A DNA stretch of 25,890 nt from Saccoglossus kowalevskii (GCF_000003605.2 NW_003109978.1:29723-55612); one strand, 5' to 3'; counted from the stretch's first letter, positions 12,179 through 22,640 are shown. A program made the numbers and translations. The notes: generated by a model not told the origin, from the letters alone.

Positions 12179-12220
12179 ATTGGCCGGAGAAAGCAAATAG
12201 CTTGTGGTTAATATATTTCT
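12179..12220 (+). promoter_or_regulatory. Candidate core promoter of the cysteine-rich/VWD gene
   Basis: An inverted CCAAT box (ATTGG, 12179-12183) lies about 30 bases before a TATA-like AATATATTTC (12210-12219). A start of transcription near 12240 would give an 84-base exon ending at a good donor, CAAG|GTAGGT. The spacing suits an animal promoter, but such motifs occur by chance in AT-rich DNA. Confidence 0.35.
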
Positions 12221-12239
12221 CGTTATAGCTGTGGAAATC

Positions 12240-12324
12240 ACATCACTGATTGTACCGAGCTCGTTCAGAACAGAAACCCATCATCGCCGCCTTCATTGTG
12301 TTGTTTTCAGAGTATATCATCAAG
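12240..12324 (+). other. Candidate non-coding first exon (5' UTR)
   Basis: This patch is more GC-rich than its surroundings and ends in CAAG|GTAGGT (intron from 12325). The next good acceptor before a start codon, TTTATTTTTAG|CATG, is at 14356-14357, which gives a first intron of about 2.03 kb. An alternative acceptor, TTGTTTTCAG at 12301-12310, could shorten this exon to 14 bases. Both ends need transcript evidence. Confidence 0.35.
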
Positions 12325-14357
12325 GTAGGTAATTCAGAAAGTGTTCATGTCCGAAAATATGTGTTATCTAGCACGATATGTTTCACCATGTTCCAGTGTA
12401 TTATGAGTTAAAATAATATTAAATATCAAACTGTCTAAAATTTCTAAATATCAATGTCTTGACAAGAATCTGCTATTGTAATTACAAAAATATTAGACAT
12501 TTGAATTTTTTCCCGAATATTTTTTTTCGTCCCTGATGTGTGAACAAAAAGTCGTTCTTCTCATTGTTTTAATGTGTTATGGGAAGAATTTCACCCACGC
12601 AACGTTATATCACATAGCTTAGTCCATGATATATATATATCGTTTTTTATGATAATTGTCATACATTAAAAAATAGTTTGCTTGTCCTAATTTAAAAACA
12701 TACACAGTGATGGAGCAGCGCATTTGTACTTGACAACTGTGTTCCTCTATAAATTAGAGAGTGATACTGACAATCGGGCGTATTAGCCTAGTAAAGTAAA
12801 GTTCCAATTTCAAAAGATCATGCAAAAACTGAAAAGTTGTTGAAAATCGGGATAAATTTTGTGTTTTATTGTATTGGGTTTCATTAGTTTGTTGGGTTAC
12901 TTTTTTGGAACATGCTGTCACCGAAATGCGTTTACGAATTATGCATAGACAGTCAGTATTTTTTTACATGCGTCGCCATGGGCCATATATTTTTTCGTAA
13001 CATATAGCCAAAATAAAAAAAAAGACTAAGGTAATTGTTGAATAATATTTATTCTGTCATTTTTTATTTCATTATCATGTTTTTCATTATTTACTAATGC
13101 TTCGAAATGTGTATAATTTTAAAATTATTATCGTTAGCATAATCATTATTGAATCAGTGCATGATTTACTGTTCTTTTACGCCCATATGTTACTAATAAT
13201 TGGGTAGATACAGCTATGGACTAGACTAGTTAAGTTGGATTTATATCTCTATATAATCTATGTCTATGTCCTCACCAGATTTATATTCATTTTACTATAC
13301 TGCATTTGTTTCGAGCATAAACATTCGTAATCAGGTGATCTGAAAAATTCAAAAATATTCAATTAACTCATGTCTTGTGACAAAAATACAACAGTAAAAT
13401 CGGTTGATAAAAACCAAACCACGTAAAAGTAAAAAACACTTATTTTCAAAAATGCCACGCATTATTTTTAGTTATGGCATGACGATAAACCCCGTGACAA
13501 TTGCCATTACGCATCTGTATTCTGACATGGCGATTCACGATCGCACATGATACCCCCAGGCAACCAACGCATTTTCAATAAATCTAGTAAGATTTTCTAA
13601 ATAATGCTAACTGCTAAAAAATGACGTGCCATACACCATAGATTAATGGGGTATTATAAAAAAGGTTTTCCCTACAAGTATTTTCGATAACATTGTCATC
13701 AGTGATTAAATAAGACTTGGGAAAATGGCAACAGACATATAAGACGGACATTAATAACGAAATATTTAGAGCATCACAAGACTCTAAACTACGCTCCAAA
13801 TTGACTCAATAGTGATATCATTTTAACATACCCACATAACATACTCACAAATTTGAATCATATGCTACAGATTTTTACTAAAATTATTTTGTGTATGCCA
13901 CGATTGGCATACGAATAGATTACGGAAATGATAAATGAAGTCAGCGACTTGGTCTTCAAAATAGTGAATTAACAGATAATTAGTTAACTGCATAAAAGAA
14001 ATGTAGTTAAGTTGGCCAGCTTATACTATGACAAAAATGAGGTAAACAAGAGACACCTAATGTAGTTGGACTGTCCCACCTTTGACCAACGTGATGCACG
14101 CTTCCATATGCTTCTTAACAGAAAAAATCATACATTTCTTTGGTTTATTCTAGTCGTTTAAATAAACAGTTGAAATGCAAGGAAAATAAATTGTAACACG
14201 TAACAACATATTTTTACATCATGGAATATATTGATATGAAACACACGTTGCTGAAAAATATAACGGCAGCTTGCAGTGTGGATGTTTTGAATTGTATTTA
14301 TGATATATCGTTGTTTTTTCGTTTTTATATTACTTCGAATATTCGGTTTATTTTTAG
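12325..14357 (+). other. Candidate intron 1 (2 kb), nothing else recognised
   Basis: AT-rich sequence with several T runs and a short (AT)n at 12632-12642. No open frame with a recognisable domain was found on either strand. Confidence 0.4.
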
Positions 14358-14358
14358 C

Positions 14359-14433
14359 ATGTGGGCGTTTATCTTATATATCACTCTGTCTTTGTGCACA
14401 AGTCACGTCATGTCAAATAAACTTGGCAACCAG
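14359..14433 (+). CDS. Coding exon 1: signal peptide
   Basis: This exon encodes 25 residues, MWAFILYITLSLCTSH onward, with a hydrophobic core of about 12 residues typical of a secretory signal; cleavage is likely near residues 16-20. The ATG lies one base after the acceptor TTTTTAG (14356-14357). An ATG at 14221 is in the same open frame but lies in the intron by this model and would bury the signal core, so I prefer 14359. The donor is CAG|GTAAAG, phase 0. Confidence 0.7.
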
Positions 14434-17400
14434 GTAAAGTAACTATGTATTTTTTTTATATTGGTGTTATTTATTAATATTTAATTTCAAACAATCTTTC
14501 AATAATTTGAGGTATGCTAAATTCGGCAATGTACAAGTGGCTAACACACTTATTGTAGTATCGACTATAGTGATACAATGCTGCTGAAATTTAAATAGTA
14601 CACATTTGCAAGCTTGCCAGATTTGGCATTTATATTTATGTCAATCATATCTGTCTATTGTCTTCGTCGATTAAGTTATTAATTTACCCAAATTACTGTA
14701 TATTATGTCGCAATGTATTCGAGTTACTAACTAATAATGTCACTTTCTAGTGGGTGTCAAGCCTGAGTTTGCGTGATGGTAAGTATTAGATGGCATATAT
14801 TTATACGTCCACATTACTATAGAGGTTTCGTTTGTTTTTGAGTAATTTAAGTGCATTTATCTATTATTAGTAAATTCCTAACTAAGATAATGCAGTTACA
14901 CCTTGCAGTTTTAATTATTGCAATAGAGAATGCACANNNNNNNNNNNNNNNNNNNNNNNNNNNNNNNNNNNNNNNNNNNNNNNNNNNNNNNNNNNNNNNN
15001 NNNCAATATGGTTATTTAATACCTGTCTGATGATGTTATGATTAGAAAATGACGGAAAGACTTGTCATGACGGAGAAGGACACGCAGGCGTTTGCAGAGA
15101 CGATAGGATTGATGACAATTCCGGATGTTATACACATAGCAAAATATGTTGGGCACACAACAACTGTAACCGTCATCTGATGTGTTTCATTCCGTACATG
15201 CCGGGGGATTTAGGTGAGCTAGATGATTTTCTTTCACTGCATGCAGTATTTCGTGGCTATGTTTTTACTGATATTTTCACATTCAAGTTTTAGTTTTTTT
15301 GAGGGTAAACTGTATCTGTTTTATCAAGCATTTTATAACGTCAGCATGAATAATGCTATAATTAAAAAACATACCTTTAAAACCTTTATCACAATCAGTC
15401 TCTTTAAACCTTAATTTCCTTACCACTTGACGAATATAACAACCATAGCATATACATTGTTACTGCACGTACAACTCAAACATATAATTCATGGTGCATT
15501 GTTTGTTTTGGTGGGTGGTTGGTTTGATTTATTGATTGATCGATCAATCACGTTTTATAAGGAATTACTTATACTTTGTAGATGGTCCGTGTAGATCTAG
15601 TGGCTTCGGTGCACACTGTGTTGCTAGAGAAGAGCAGTGTTTTGGTGTAATACATAAAAATTTGTGTCCATGTGATTATGGGTGTTGCCATCCATTCGGT
15701 AAGTGTGACTGATAAATAAATAAATGAATGCCAAAATAGGCCCGTGCTTAAGAAGATGAAATATGGTCTAGGTTTGAATAGCCGGGCAATGATGATAATT
15801 TTTTAGATGTTGACTAAAACCGGATAATGTAGTAAATATTGATGTTATTTAGTTATGTCTATCTGTTTGATTCCGACATATTTATTGACAAAATTTATTG
15901 AATGATTTTGATTTTTCAAATGTTTATAATCAACTGTAAGATGTAGAAAGTGTTATAACCATCATTCAGTTTATACGTCAGGCCTTTTTTTCCACAGTGG
16001 ATTTGATCTGCCCTAACCCTAATGTGTGCCAACTTGCAAGTGCAACATGTCCTGGGATTTTCTATGATACCGACGTATGTGGTGTCGGCAATGGATGCTG
16101 CTATAATTCTATAGGTGAATATTTTTTTAATTCACATAACAATCATTATCAACGTGTTATACGAATTGTAATTGGTACATAATATGAATGAAAATACGTT
16201 TTTTTTTGCATTGCTGTATCATGAGTGTTTGGATGAATAGTTCGAGAATTCGAGAGGATAGTATTACGTTCCCATAGTATAAATTCAATTAAATACAAAC
16301 ATCTAGATGGTTTATTTATCAGATGATAGTCAATGTACTTCAATTCCTGTACTTGGTGGTGTCAGTGGTACTTGCCAATACGACAATACGTTATGTGATG
16401 GTTGGTATGTCTCCAATGAATGTGGGGGACATCCTAACAGAAGATGCTGTAAGCCAAAAACACCGGACGGTGAATATTTGTTTTATATTATTTTCTTATT
16501 TATTTTGGAAACATTTTAACGATACATTCAATAAATATAGAGTGTGCTATTTATTAAGTTATTTATTATGTCATTGAGGGTGTTATTTATCTATTTCAAT
16601 GTCTTCACATTCTTAGCCAGTTGTTAAAAAATGCTATATGTTTGTAAAGAATGATTAGGTGATATATTCATAAAACCTCCTGACATCATTTAATATGTTA
16701 ATTTACATTGCATGAGTAATTACTACATCAGTTTTATGCATTTGTTAAGGATAATGCCCACAAACTAGACTCAACCCAACAATATAGTTCATAGTATAGT
16801 TTATAAATGCACGGTGTAGTTGTAACAAAGAATATGATGTTCGCAATGAATCGAGTTACAAATTCATCAATTTTTTTGAACAGCGGATGCACCATATACG
16901 AATTACCCAGGAGCTCAGTGTTTGGATATGACGAAGGAACCTTGCCCCAACGGTGATTATCGATCTGGTCTGTGCGATCCTGCTGGACCTAGGGAGAGAC
17001 AATGTTGTATACCTGGCTATGTTTTCCTATAACCAATTAAACTCTAGTGTAATCTTTGTATTGCAAACGAATATAATTTAAGCAGGAAAAAGACGTGGTT
17101 TCATTACATTCGAGTTTAAATTGCTTGAAACTGTTTCTAATTTTATTATGTTTTGCAGGTGCGTGGATAATAAAAAAAGTAAGTTATTTTTTGTGTTATT
17201 TCACGTTGACCAACTGCAAAAACTTGGCTATTATTACACTTTATTTTGTATCTGTGTATGTGGTGAAACGTTACAAATGTGAATGTTTTTCGTTGAGAAT
17301 AGTTTACGTTGTATCAGATTGCTTCAGTGAGGGTTCACTTAATATCGTTTAGTTCGTTAAATACATTCGCAGCATTAGAAAAATCAGTCAGAATCTGATG

Positions 17401-20013
17401 GAAATTCGCATTTTTCCGCAACCATTAATTATAATATGCGGACGTAGAAACCATGAGTGTTTATCAATTGAAAATAATAAAATTATACGTCAGGACTTGT
17501 TTGCATGTTTGTATTACAGATGTTATTTTTTTCCGTAGATCCCACTACAGGAGCAATAGAACCAAGTCCGTGCCACTTAGCCGGGGGATGCTGTAGACCA
17601 TTACGATGTGAAAACAAGGAAATTGAAATAAATGAACATTGTTTTCAAAATGAAGCGACATCCGGACTACCGACATGCAAGTGCTGCAGACGTAAGTTTG
17701 GCACTTTTTAACATAAAGGACGATGGTCATCGGGTCGTGTGGTGTTCTTATGGTTTCCATCCATTCATGAGTACGATTTTTGTACACATCAAACTCGGGC
17801 GCGTGCCATGGTTTATCGATTTAAATAATGACATATTGTTGAAAAGTACAGCCTGTAATTTAATTTCCTTTAAACACATTTATTTAACGCGTGTTGTATA
17901 TGCCGACACGATGAGGTGCGATATCGACCGAATTTTAAGTGTAAATCGACATTCCCATATTTCAGGACGCTTCTGTCATTTGCAAATTGCGATATCCACC
18001 ATATTAAACCATCCTGATATGTTTATCGCTCATACATATGTTACTAACTAAATTCAGTGGTAATAAATATTCAATTTATTTATAAAAATAAAACTGATAC
18101 ATAATGAACATTATTTCTTGCAGCAATACAGAATGGAGGAGGAAATGGATACGGAGATCCTCATTTTGAAACACTTGACCACAAATCCTTCCAGTTTGAT
18201 GGTCACTGTTCCTATGTCTTGTTGAGAGAATGTAAGAAACCACTGCATACTCCGCGTTTTACTATCATCAATAAACATGGATTGATGGAAAGCCTCAAAG
18301 GAAAATTAAAGGCATATGTTTCTAAAATTTCTGTTGTCATTCAATTATCGTCAAAGAATTATTTCAAAGCTGAACTTTTAGAATCAAAATACGTTTCGGT
18401 AAGTCCAGATTGTTTTGCCTATTATTGTACACTGAAATGTCAAAAACTGTATAATGTATAACACAATGACTTTCTGAGTAAAACAAACCATATATTTATG
18501 GTATGAACACGATCTGTCAGAAAATAATTGATTATCTCTGCTCAGATATACACAGAATAAGCTTATGTTGCACTGCAATTACGTTTTTTCCATTCAGATA
18601 ATTGTGGCGCAGTGCACAGTGTTAACGTTTCTAAGCTCCGTAACAGCTGAAATATAATGGGTATTCTGAATCACAAATCACTAACAAACAAGCTCTATGA
18701 AATTAATACAGCTTTATTTCTCAGTACTTCATTTACATAAGTGAACAATAACTTGTAACCATTGGTTACGACTGTTACTGTATTAAATTTTGGTTTCTGT
18801 TATTCAATTGTTGTCTTTGGTGACATATATTCAAATCAAAATCAACTGCAGAATGGTTGCTAATTTGATGATTGGTTACCTTTATGTTGGTCATGAATAC
18901 CTGTAGTGTTCAGAATTATATATTTTTGTCCTCGGATACGAATGAACAATTTTATAAAAACTATATATAGGCTTAATCACGCTACAACAATGTGTATAGA
19001 ACACAGCGTACACTAGGAACAATACAATCTATTTTTAGATACATCAATCGCTTTAAAGTAATACATATTAGCTATTAGCTATTTAAGGGTAAACTTCCCT
19101 GACAGACGTAAAACTCATACTGCCAGAGTAGCTAAATTGTATAAACATTCCCTCAGGATAAAATTGACATTGATAATAAGGTAGCCATAGCATGACAAAA
19201 CCAATTACTGTTTTGTGAAATTGCATTTGTACTACATTATATAGAGATTCTTGCGTCACATGTCGCCATTGAGCACTTGCAAATTAGTCAGAGCGGAGAG
19301 GTCCGACAAGTTTGAAACTAATATATTTAACGTATGAAAAATGACAAACCCTTACTGCATATTTCTTATATGTGCTGCACTGTCGACAAATAGTACCTTG
19401 TAATGTATTTGACTTCCAGATCAACAATGAAAGTGCAATGCACATTGCTAAATTGGGCCTGTGGGAAGACTCTACTAATGGCATCACTATACAACCAGAT
19501 CAAAGCAAAGTTAAAATAGACAAGGCTGGTGAATTCAGTGTATGGTTTAATGGTAATGGTCGTGTTGATGTAGCCATTGATGAAAAATATCACGGCAAAG
19601 TATGTGGTTTACTGGGTAATGCTAATGACGATCCTGATGACGACTTCCAGAAACTTACAGCCAATGGTTTGGAATTGGTTTCTGATGTAACCGAGTTTGC
19701 AAATAGCTGGGTCGTACCAGGCAGGTAAGTTCAGTCAAACGACTGTAGTATGTCTAATATTGTGCCGTGTGTGTTGTGTTATCAACAATCTTGTATTTGG
19801 AGAAAACTAATTATATATGTTATATACTACTAATTATACATCATTGTGATATGGGAAACCACGGAAACAAATTTGTCTGATTCAAAGCTCTAGTAATATA
19901 ATAAGTTTGTAAATGTATTTTGACACCACGAATTTTCATTCTAGATTAATATTTGACTATATGTGAAAAATAACCTCCTGTTTTGCCATTCTTTCATCTG
20001 TAGCTGTCCATGA
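14359..20013 (+). CDS. Secreted cysteine-rich multi-module protein with VWD domain (11 coding exons)
   Basis: The exons are 14359-14433, 14751-14778, 15046-15213, 15582-15698, 15998-16114, 16323-16469, 16884-17015, 17539-17691, 18124-18398, 19420-19724 and 20004-20013. Together they make 1527 bases, exactly 509 codons including the stop, with matching phases at every junction. The product has a signal peptide (1 to about 20), a short linker, six cysteine-rich modules (about 35-312) and a VWD domain (about 321-508). The module pattern C-x(5-12)-C-x6-C-x(8-9)-C-x(3-7)-CC resembles small cysteine-rich repeats seen in secreted invertebrate proteins, some attached to peptidoglycan hydrolases. No enzyme domain is present here. 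I count 42 cysteines in the predicted mature protein, an even number. All donors are GT except the one at 17016. The gap at 14937-15003 lies in an intron and could hide an exon. The function is unknown; an extracellular binding, mucus or defence role is inference. Confidence 0.8.
14751..14778 (+). CDS. Coding exon 2: 28-base linker exon
   Basis: A branch-point-like ACTAAC (14726-14731) and CTTTCTAG precede this exon, and GATG|GTAAGT ends it. It encodes WVSSLSLRD plus one base, changing the phase from 0 to 1, the phase used by all the module exons that follow. Its small size makes it easy for gene finders to miss. Confidence rests on the two good splice sites and the correct phase. Confidence 0.6.
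15046..15213 (+). CDS. Coding exon 3: cysteine-rich module 1
   Basis: This exon encodes about 56 residues with six cysteines spaced C-x9-C-x10-C-x6-C-x5-C-x5-C, beginning ENDGKTCHDGEGHAGVC. It is phase 1-1, with acceptor GATTAG and donor TTAG|GTGAGC. Its pattern lacks the closing CC pair of the later modules, so it may be a different fold or a diverged N-terminal cap. The acidic stretch RDDRIDDNSG sits between cysteines two and three. Confidence 0.75.
15533..15550. other. Perfect 18-base palindrome in an intron
   Basis: TGATTGATCGATCAATCA equals its own reverse complement. It lies 31 bases before the start of coding exon 4, between the expected branch-point zone and upstream intron sequence. 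It could bind a dimeric factor or form a small cruciform; chance is possible. Confidence 0.6.
15582..15698 (+). CDS. Coding exon 4: cysteine-rich module 2
   Basis: A 39-codon exon, phase 1-1, flanked by TTTGTAG and TTCG|GTAAGT. It has seven cysteines: C-x8-C-x6-C-x8-C-x-C-x3-CC. Compared with modules 3 and 4 it has one extra cysteine (the C-P-C pair), so its odd count would leave one free or let it pair with module 5, which has five. Confidence 0.8.
15998..16114 (+). CDS. Coding exon 5: cysteine-rich module 3
   Basis: A 39-codon exon, phase 1-1, after a pyrimidine tract and CCACAG and before ATAG|GTGAAT. Six cysteines follow C-x5-C-x6-C-x9-C-x5-CC, ending GVGNGCCYNSI. It is identical in length to module 2, as expected for a duplicated exon. 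Confidence 0.8.
16323..16469 (+). CDS. Coding exon 6: cysteine-rich module 4
   Basis: A 49-codon exon, phase 1-1, after TTTATCAG and before GACG|GTGAAT. The six cysteines are spaced C-x12-C-x6-C-x8-C-x7-CC. It contains GVSGTCQYDNTLCDGW and, near the end, CGGHPNRRCC. The G-x-C-x6-C-x-G-x6-C-G-G-x5-CC outline is the clearest family match among the modules. Confidence 0.8.
16884..17015 (+). CDS. Coding exon 7: cysteine-rich module 5, with GC donor
   Basis: After GAACAG (acceptor at 16882-16883) the frame encodes ADAPYTNYPGAQC onward with five cysteines, C-x7-C-x8-C-x9-CC, ending RQCCIP. By analogy with the other modules it should end in phase 1 two residues after CC. That point reads CCTG|GCTATG, a GC instead of GT donor. 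If it is not spliced, the frame reads GYVFL and stops at 17030-17032, giving a 266-residue protein without module 6 and VWD. The first cysteine of the usual pattern is missing. Confidence 0.7.
17539..17691 (+). CDS. Coding exon 8: cysteine-rich module 6
   Basis: A 51-codon exon, phase 1-1, after TTTTTTTCCGTAG and before AGAC|GTAAGT. It has eight cysteines: C-x5-CC-x4-C-x10-C-x11-C-x-CC, starting DPTTGAIEPSPCHLAGGCC and ending TCKCCR. The double CC and the longer spacing set it apart from modules 2-5. It may be a linker domain typical of VWD-containing proteins, but I do not recognise it. Confidence 0.8.
18124..18398 (+). CDS. Coding exon 9: VWD domain, N-terminal half
   Basis: A glycine-rich lead (NGGGNGYGDPHF) opens the VWD signature G-D-P-H-F-x-T-L-D-x-K-x-F-x-F-x-G-x-C-x-Y-x-L-x-x-x-C. 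Here the residues are DPHFETLDHKSFQFDG and HCSYVLLREC. A lysine-rich middle with FTIINKHG follows. In VWD proteins the D-P-H segment helps bind calcium and starts the beta sandwich. Acceptor CTTGCAG; donor TTCG|GTAAGT, phase 0, which fits the next exon. Sequence between the second cysteine and the exon end has no cysteine, unlike VWF or mucins. Confidence 0.85.
19420..19724 (+). CDS. Coding exon 10: VWD domain, C-terminal half
   Basis: This exon enters in phase 0 after GACTTCCAG. It shows KLGLWEDSTNGITI, then VWFNGNGRVDVAIDEKYHG, KVCGLLGNANDDPDDDF, and ends VTEFANSWVVPG. These are the later VWD strands: the (V/F)-x-(W/N)-x-G line, Y-x-G-x-x-C-G-L-x-G-N-x-x-x-D-P-x-D-D-F and the F-x-N-S-W close. 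The usual C-G-L-C-G-N is C-G-L-L-G-N here, so one cysteine of the standard pair is lost. Many vertebrate VWD repeats that build polymers use C-x-x-C at this site, so this domain probably does not have that reactivity. The donor AG|GTAAGT is in phase 2. Confidence 0.88.
20004..20013 (+). CDS. Coding exon 11: terminal coding exon with stop
   Basis: After TTCTTTCATCTGTAG (acceptor at 20002-20003), the two bases AG carried from the previous exon complete a serine codon, then C-P-stop (TGA 20011-20013). The VWD domain thus ends SCP, matching the usual final cysteine of VWD domains, and brings its cysteine count to four. AATAAA follows 73 bases after the stop. A different acceptor cannot be excluded. 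Confidence 0.62.
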
Positions 20014-20085
20014 ATCTGAACACAGGACACAGAAAGTAGTATTATGATTTTGGGAACCGCTTATAACCAATAATTCCCCAGTATG

Positions 20086-20091
20086 AATAAA
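20086..20091 (+). terminator. Candidate polyadenylation signal AATAAA
   Basis: A perfect AATAAA lies 73 bases after the proposed stop codon. Cleavage would fall near 20105-20115. The hexamer is common in AT-rich DNA; its place just after the predicted last exon gives it some weight. Confidence 0.5.
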
Positions 20092-20109
20092 AGCATGATA
20101 ACAGTTCTC

Positions 20110-22640
20110 ACTCCTTCTATTGGAATAATGGCTTGTCAATGCCAAGTTACAATTGCAATTATTAATATTCATTTTTCATGCTGCATACATACTCGTTTCT
20201 TCATGAGTTTATTGTATTTTATTCTTCTTGCCACACTATTCATTTCTTTAGACGTCTGTATAATCTATAGTCATGGCTGTTATGGAATACTATTTGTGGT
20301 TTGTAATTGATGATATGTATTTTTTTCGTAGATTACAAATAAAAATAAATTGCAAGCAATAATAGGATTAATTCAAAACTGTATTGTACAATGATTATTT
20401 TGAAATGTGTATGTGTGGAATGTATTTACAAGTAGCAATTCCGATAACTGTACTATGATATAGTATGATTTAAGTTTAGTGTATTAATACAGGACTAAGT
20501 GGTGCAATAATAGTAAGATACGCTATATGAGAAACAATACATTGTGCCTGTGTATGAATATCTCGTACAGCAAATTCATGACATGTCAAGGATGGGTGTT
20601 CTAGGTTCATACACTATACCCAAATTTGTGATGAGTGTATTTCCTGTTCCTTTGTAGCTTTATTAACTATAACTTAAAATTCTTCCGTTTTCAACTTTGC
20701 TCCAATACCAAATATCTCAATTTATGTTGTGTGTGCTGCAAATTGAAAGATTGTGTATCTGATTTAAAACATTGGTTGTATGTTATATAGTCATTACATT
20801 CGTATGATTATGCAAATGTACCATCGATGATGGCAAAACAAATTATAACACCTTTATCAACATGTGATTCCTGTGAAGTAAAAAAAAATTGCACTAGCCC
20901 GCTAAATTTTTCACCGTCTACTGAATGAGATTGAAATACACGTCTCAAACATGGCATTGGTATATTGGTCTCAGTCTAACAATATGCATTGTAATAATTG
21001 GAAATTTTTATATCTATTAAGTGATGAACGATAATAAAATTAAAATAGCAGTTTGTAGTGTAAAACCATCAGGGCATTTAGTTTATTAATTCCCTCATCA
21101 ACTAACGATTCATTCAATATAGTCCGCAAAAGGTGACTTTTTAGAAAGCTCAATCTTCGCATCGTCTAAACCTAGGCAAACATACCAGTGGGAGTTGGTG
21201 GAGAGTTAATTACAAAACCCCGACTTCAAATTATAACCTACCAACAGCAGCATCAAAATGGGTTGATATCCGGGAAACTTAATATCATATTGTGCACTGG
21301 TTACACATTATAAAAACGCAATGTACAATCGAGAGTGAGTGAGCTTCCAAATTATTGGAAATAGGGAATGTTATAGCGCAAAAATTGGTGACAGTTCAGG
21401 CTCTATGAAACCAGTGCAATCGGGAAACTTATGGCAAGCATAGCATAAAGACTAAAAAATCAAGTAAAGGGCTGGTCCGCCTTTTATACTGTTGTTTTCA
21501 AAATGTTTATTTATTGCAGTGTAAAAACAAGATTAATGAAATTATTGGTGAAAGGAAACAACGTTTGTCATCTCTGGACGACGTTACAGATGCATGACTA
21601 TAATAATGTACGATTAGACAATAAATTTGAGATTAGTTGGTGTAATCAAAATAGTCTAGCTGGTTATGGTAATGTTTTTTGGTTACTTTATTTACATATT
21701 CACATCTGTTCAATTGTTCAGTATTGACAGTTCAGCCGAAAATATATTCTAGTTACAAATAATATACCAGTTTCAACACAATTCAAACAAACAAAATGAT
21801 GCATATGTCTGTATATTCTACTCTGTGCTTTCCGCCTTTTCTAACCTAACCTATGGTGGTTTGAACTTTCGTACTTCGTATAAATAGCATGGAAGATCAA
21901 ATGACGATACAAGCTAGCACAAAACGTACTTATCGTTTGAATACTAGAATCTGAATAATATCTTGAATTGATCCCTTTATTAAACATTGTCCACGTCTCT
22001 TGATGTCATTGCGGTTAACAATAAGTAACAAATTCTGCTTTTTCAGAGATTTGCTTTATTCTACATATTGATCAGCTAAACAGTCAATTAGAAAGTCGAC
22101 CTCGAAAACTACATCTATCTATGTCGCTAAAGCGCGTTATTTGTTAGATAGATATTACGATTGAAACAAAATTGCCATTGAAAACCACATTCTGCTAATT
22201 TAAATGTATTGTAAAATAGTGACATTGAAGGTAAACCTAATTATGTCATGACTAGTTATGAGGTATAATAAGAGAATATGTTTGTTTTTTAAATATATAA
22301 TTTCTTTTAGGTAGTCCTGCTATAATGTTCTAATTTTTTTGTATATTTTTCCTGTGAATCTATCCTTTTATTACACGATGCCGACTTTATTTTTAAACAA
22401 AGCTAGTCACTAGGAGTTCACATTTTAGTTACAAGTCTGTTTGTTAGACTTATCTCAGAACAAATTATATTAATTCCAGCACTATTGTCCTGGACAAACT
22501 CCTCTTTCAAACCAAATACATACGTATATCAGGTACCTTAAGAATATATACAAATAGTTCAAACAGAAAACGTACAACCACGTTCATCTATCACCAGGAG
22601 TCCTATAATAAAATCTGTTGTATTATTATATAAACTATTC
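20110..22640. other. Intergenic, nothing recognised
   Basis: No open frame with a recognisable domain, no RNA gene and no long repeat were seen. CGGGAAACTTA occurs twice in direct orientation (near 21271 and 21421), and GTGCACTGGTT (near 21293) has an inverted partner, AACCAGTGCAA (near 21410), so 21265-21430 may be a small decayed element. A nine-base inverted repeat, ATCTATCTA with TAGATAGAT, lies near 22112-22153. Confidence 0.4.

Noticed and set aside
14221-14358. Earlier ATG upstream of the signal peptide exon
   Set aside because: It would place 46 extra residues before the hydrophobic signal core, and a good acceptor (TTTTTAG) lies one base before the later ATG.
17632-18051. 140-codon ORF overlapping module 6 and the following intron
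   Set aside because: It runs in another frame over a well-supported exon and a good GTAAGT donor. Its product has no recognisable domain, and its length is plausible by chance.
20083-20310. 75-codon hydrophobic ORF after the polyadenylation signal
   Set aside because: AT-rich chance ORF with no domain and no splice support.
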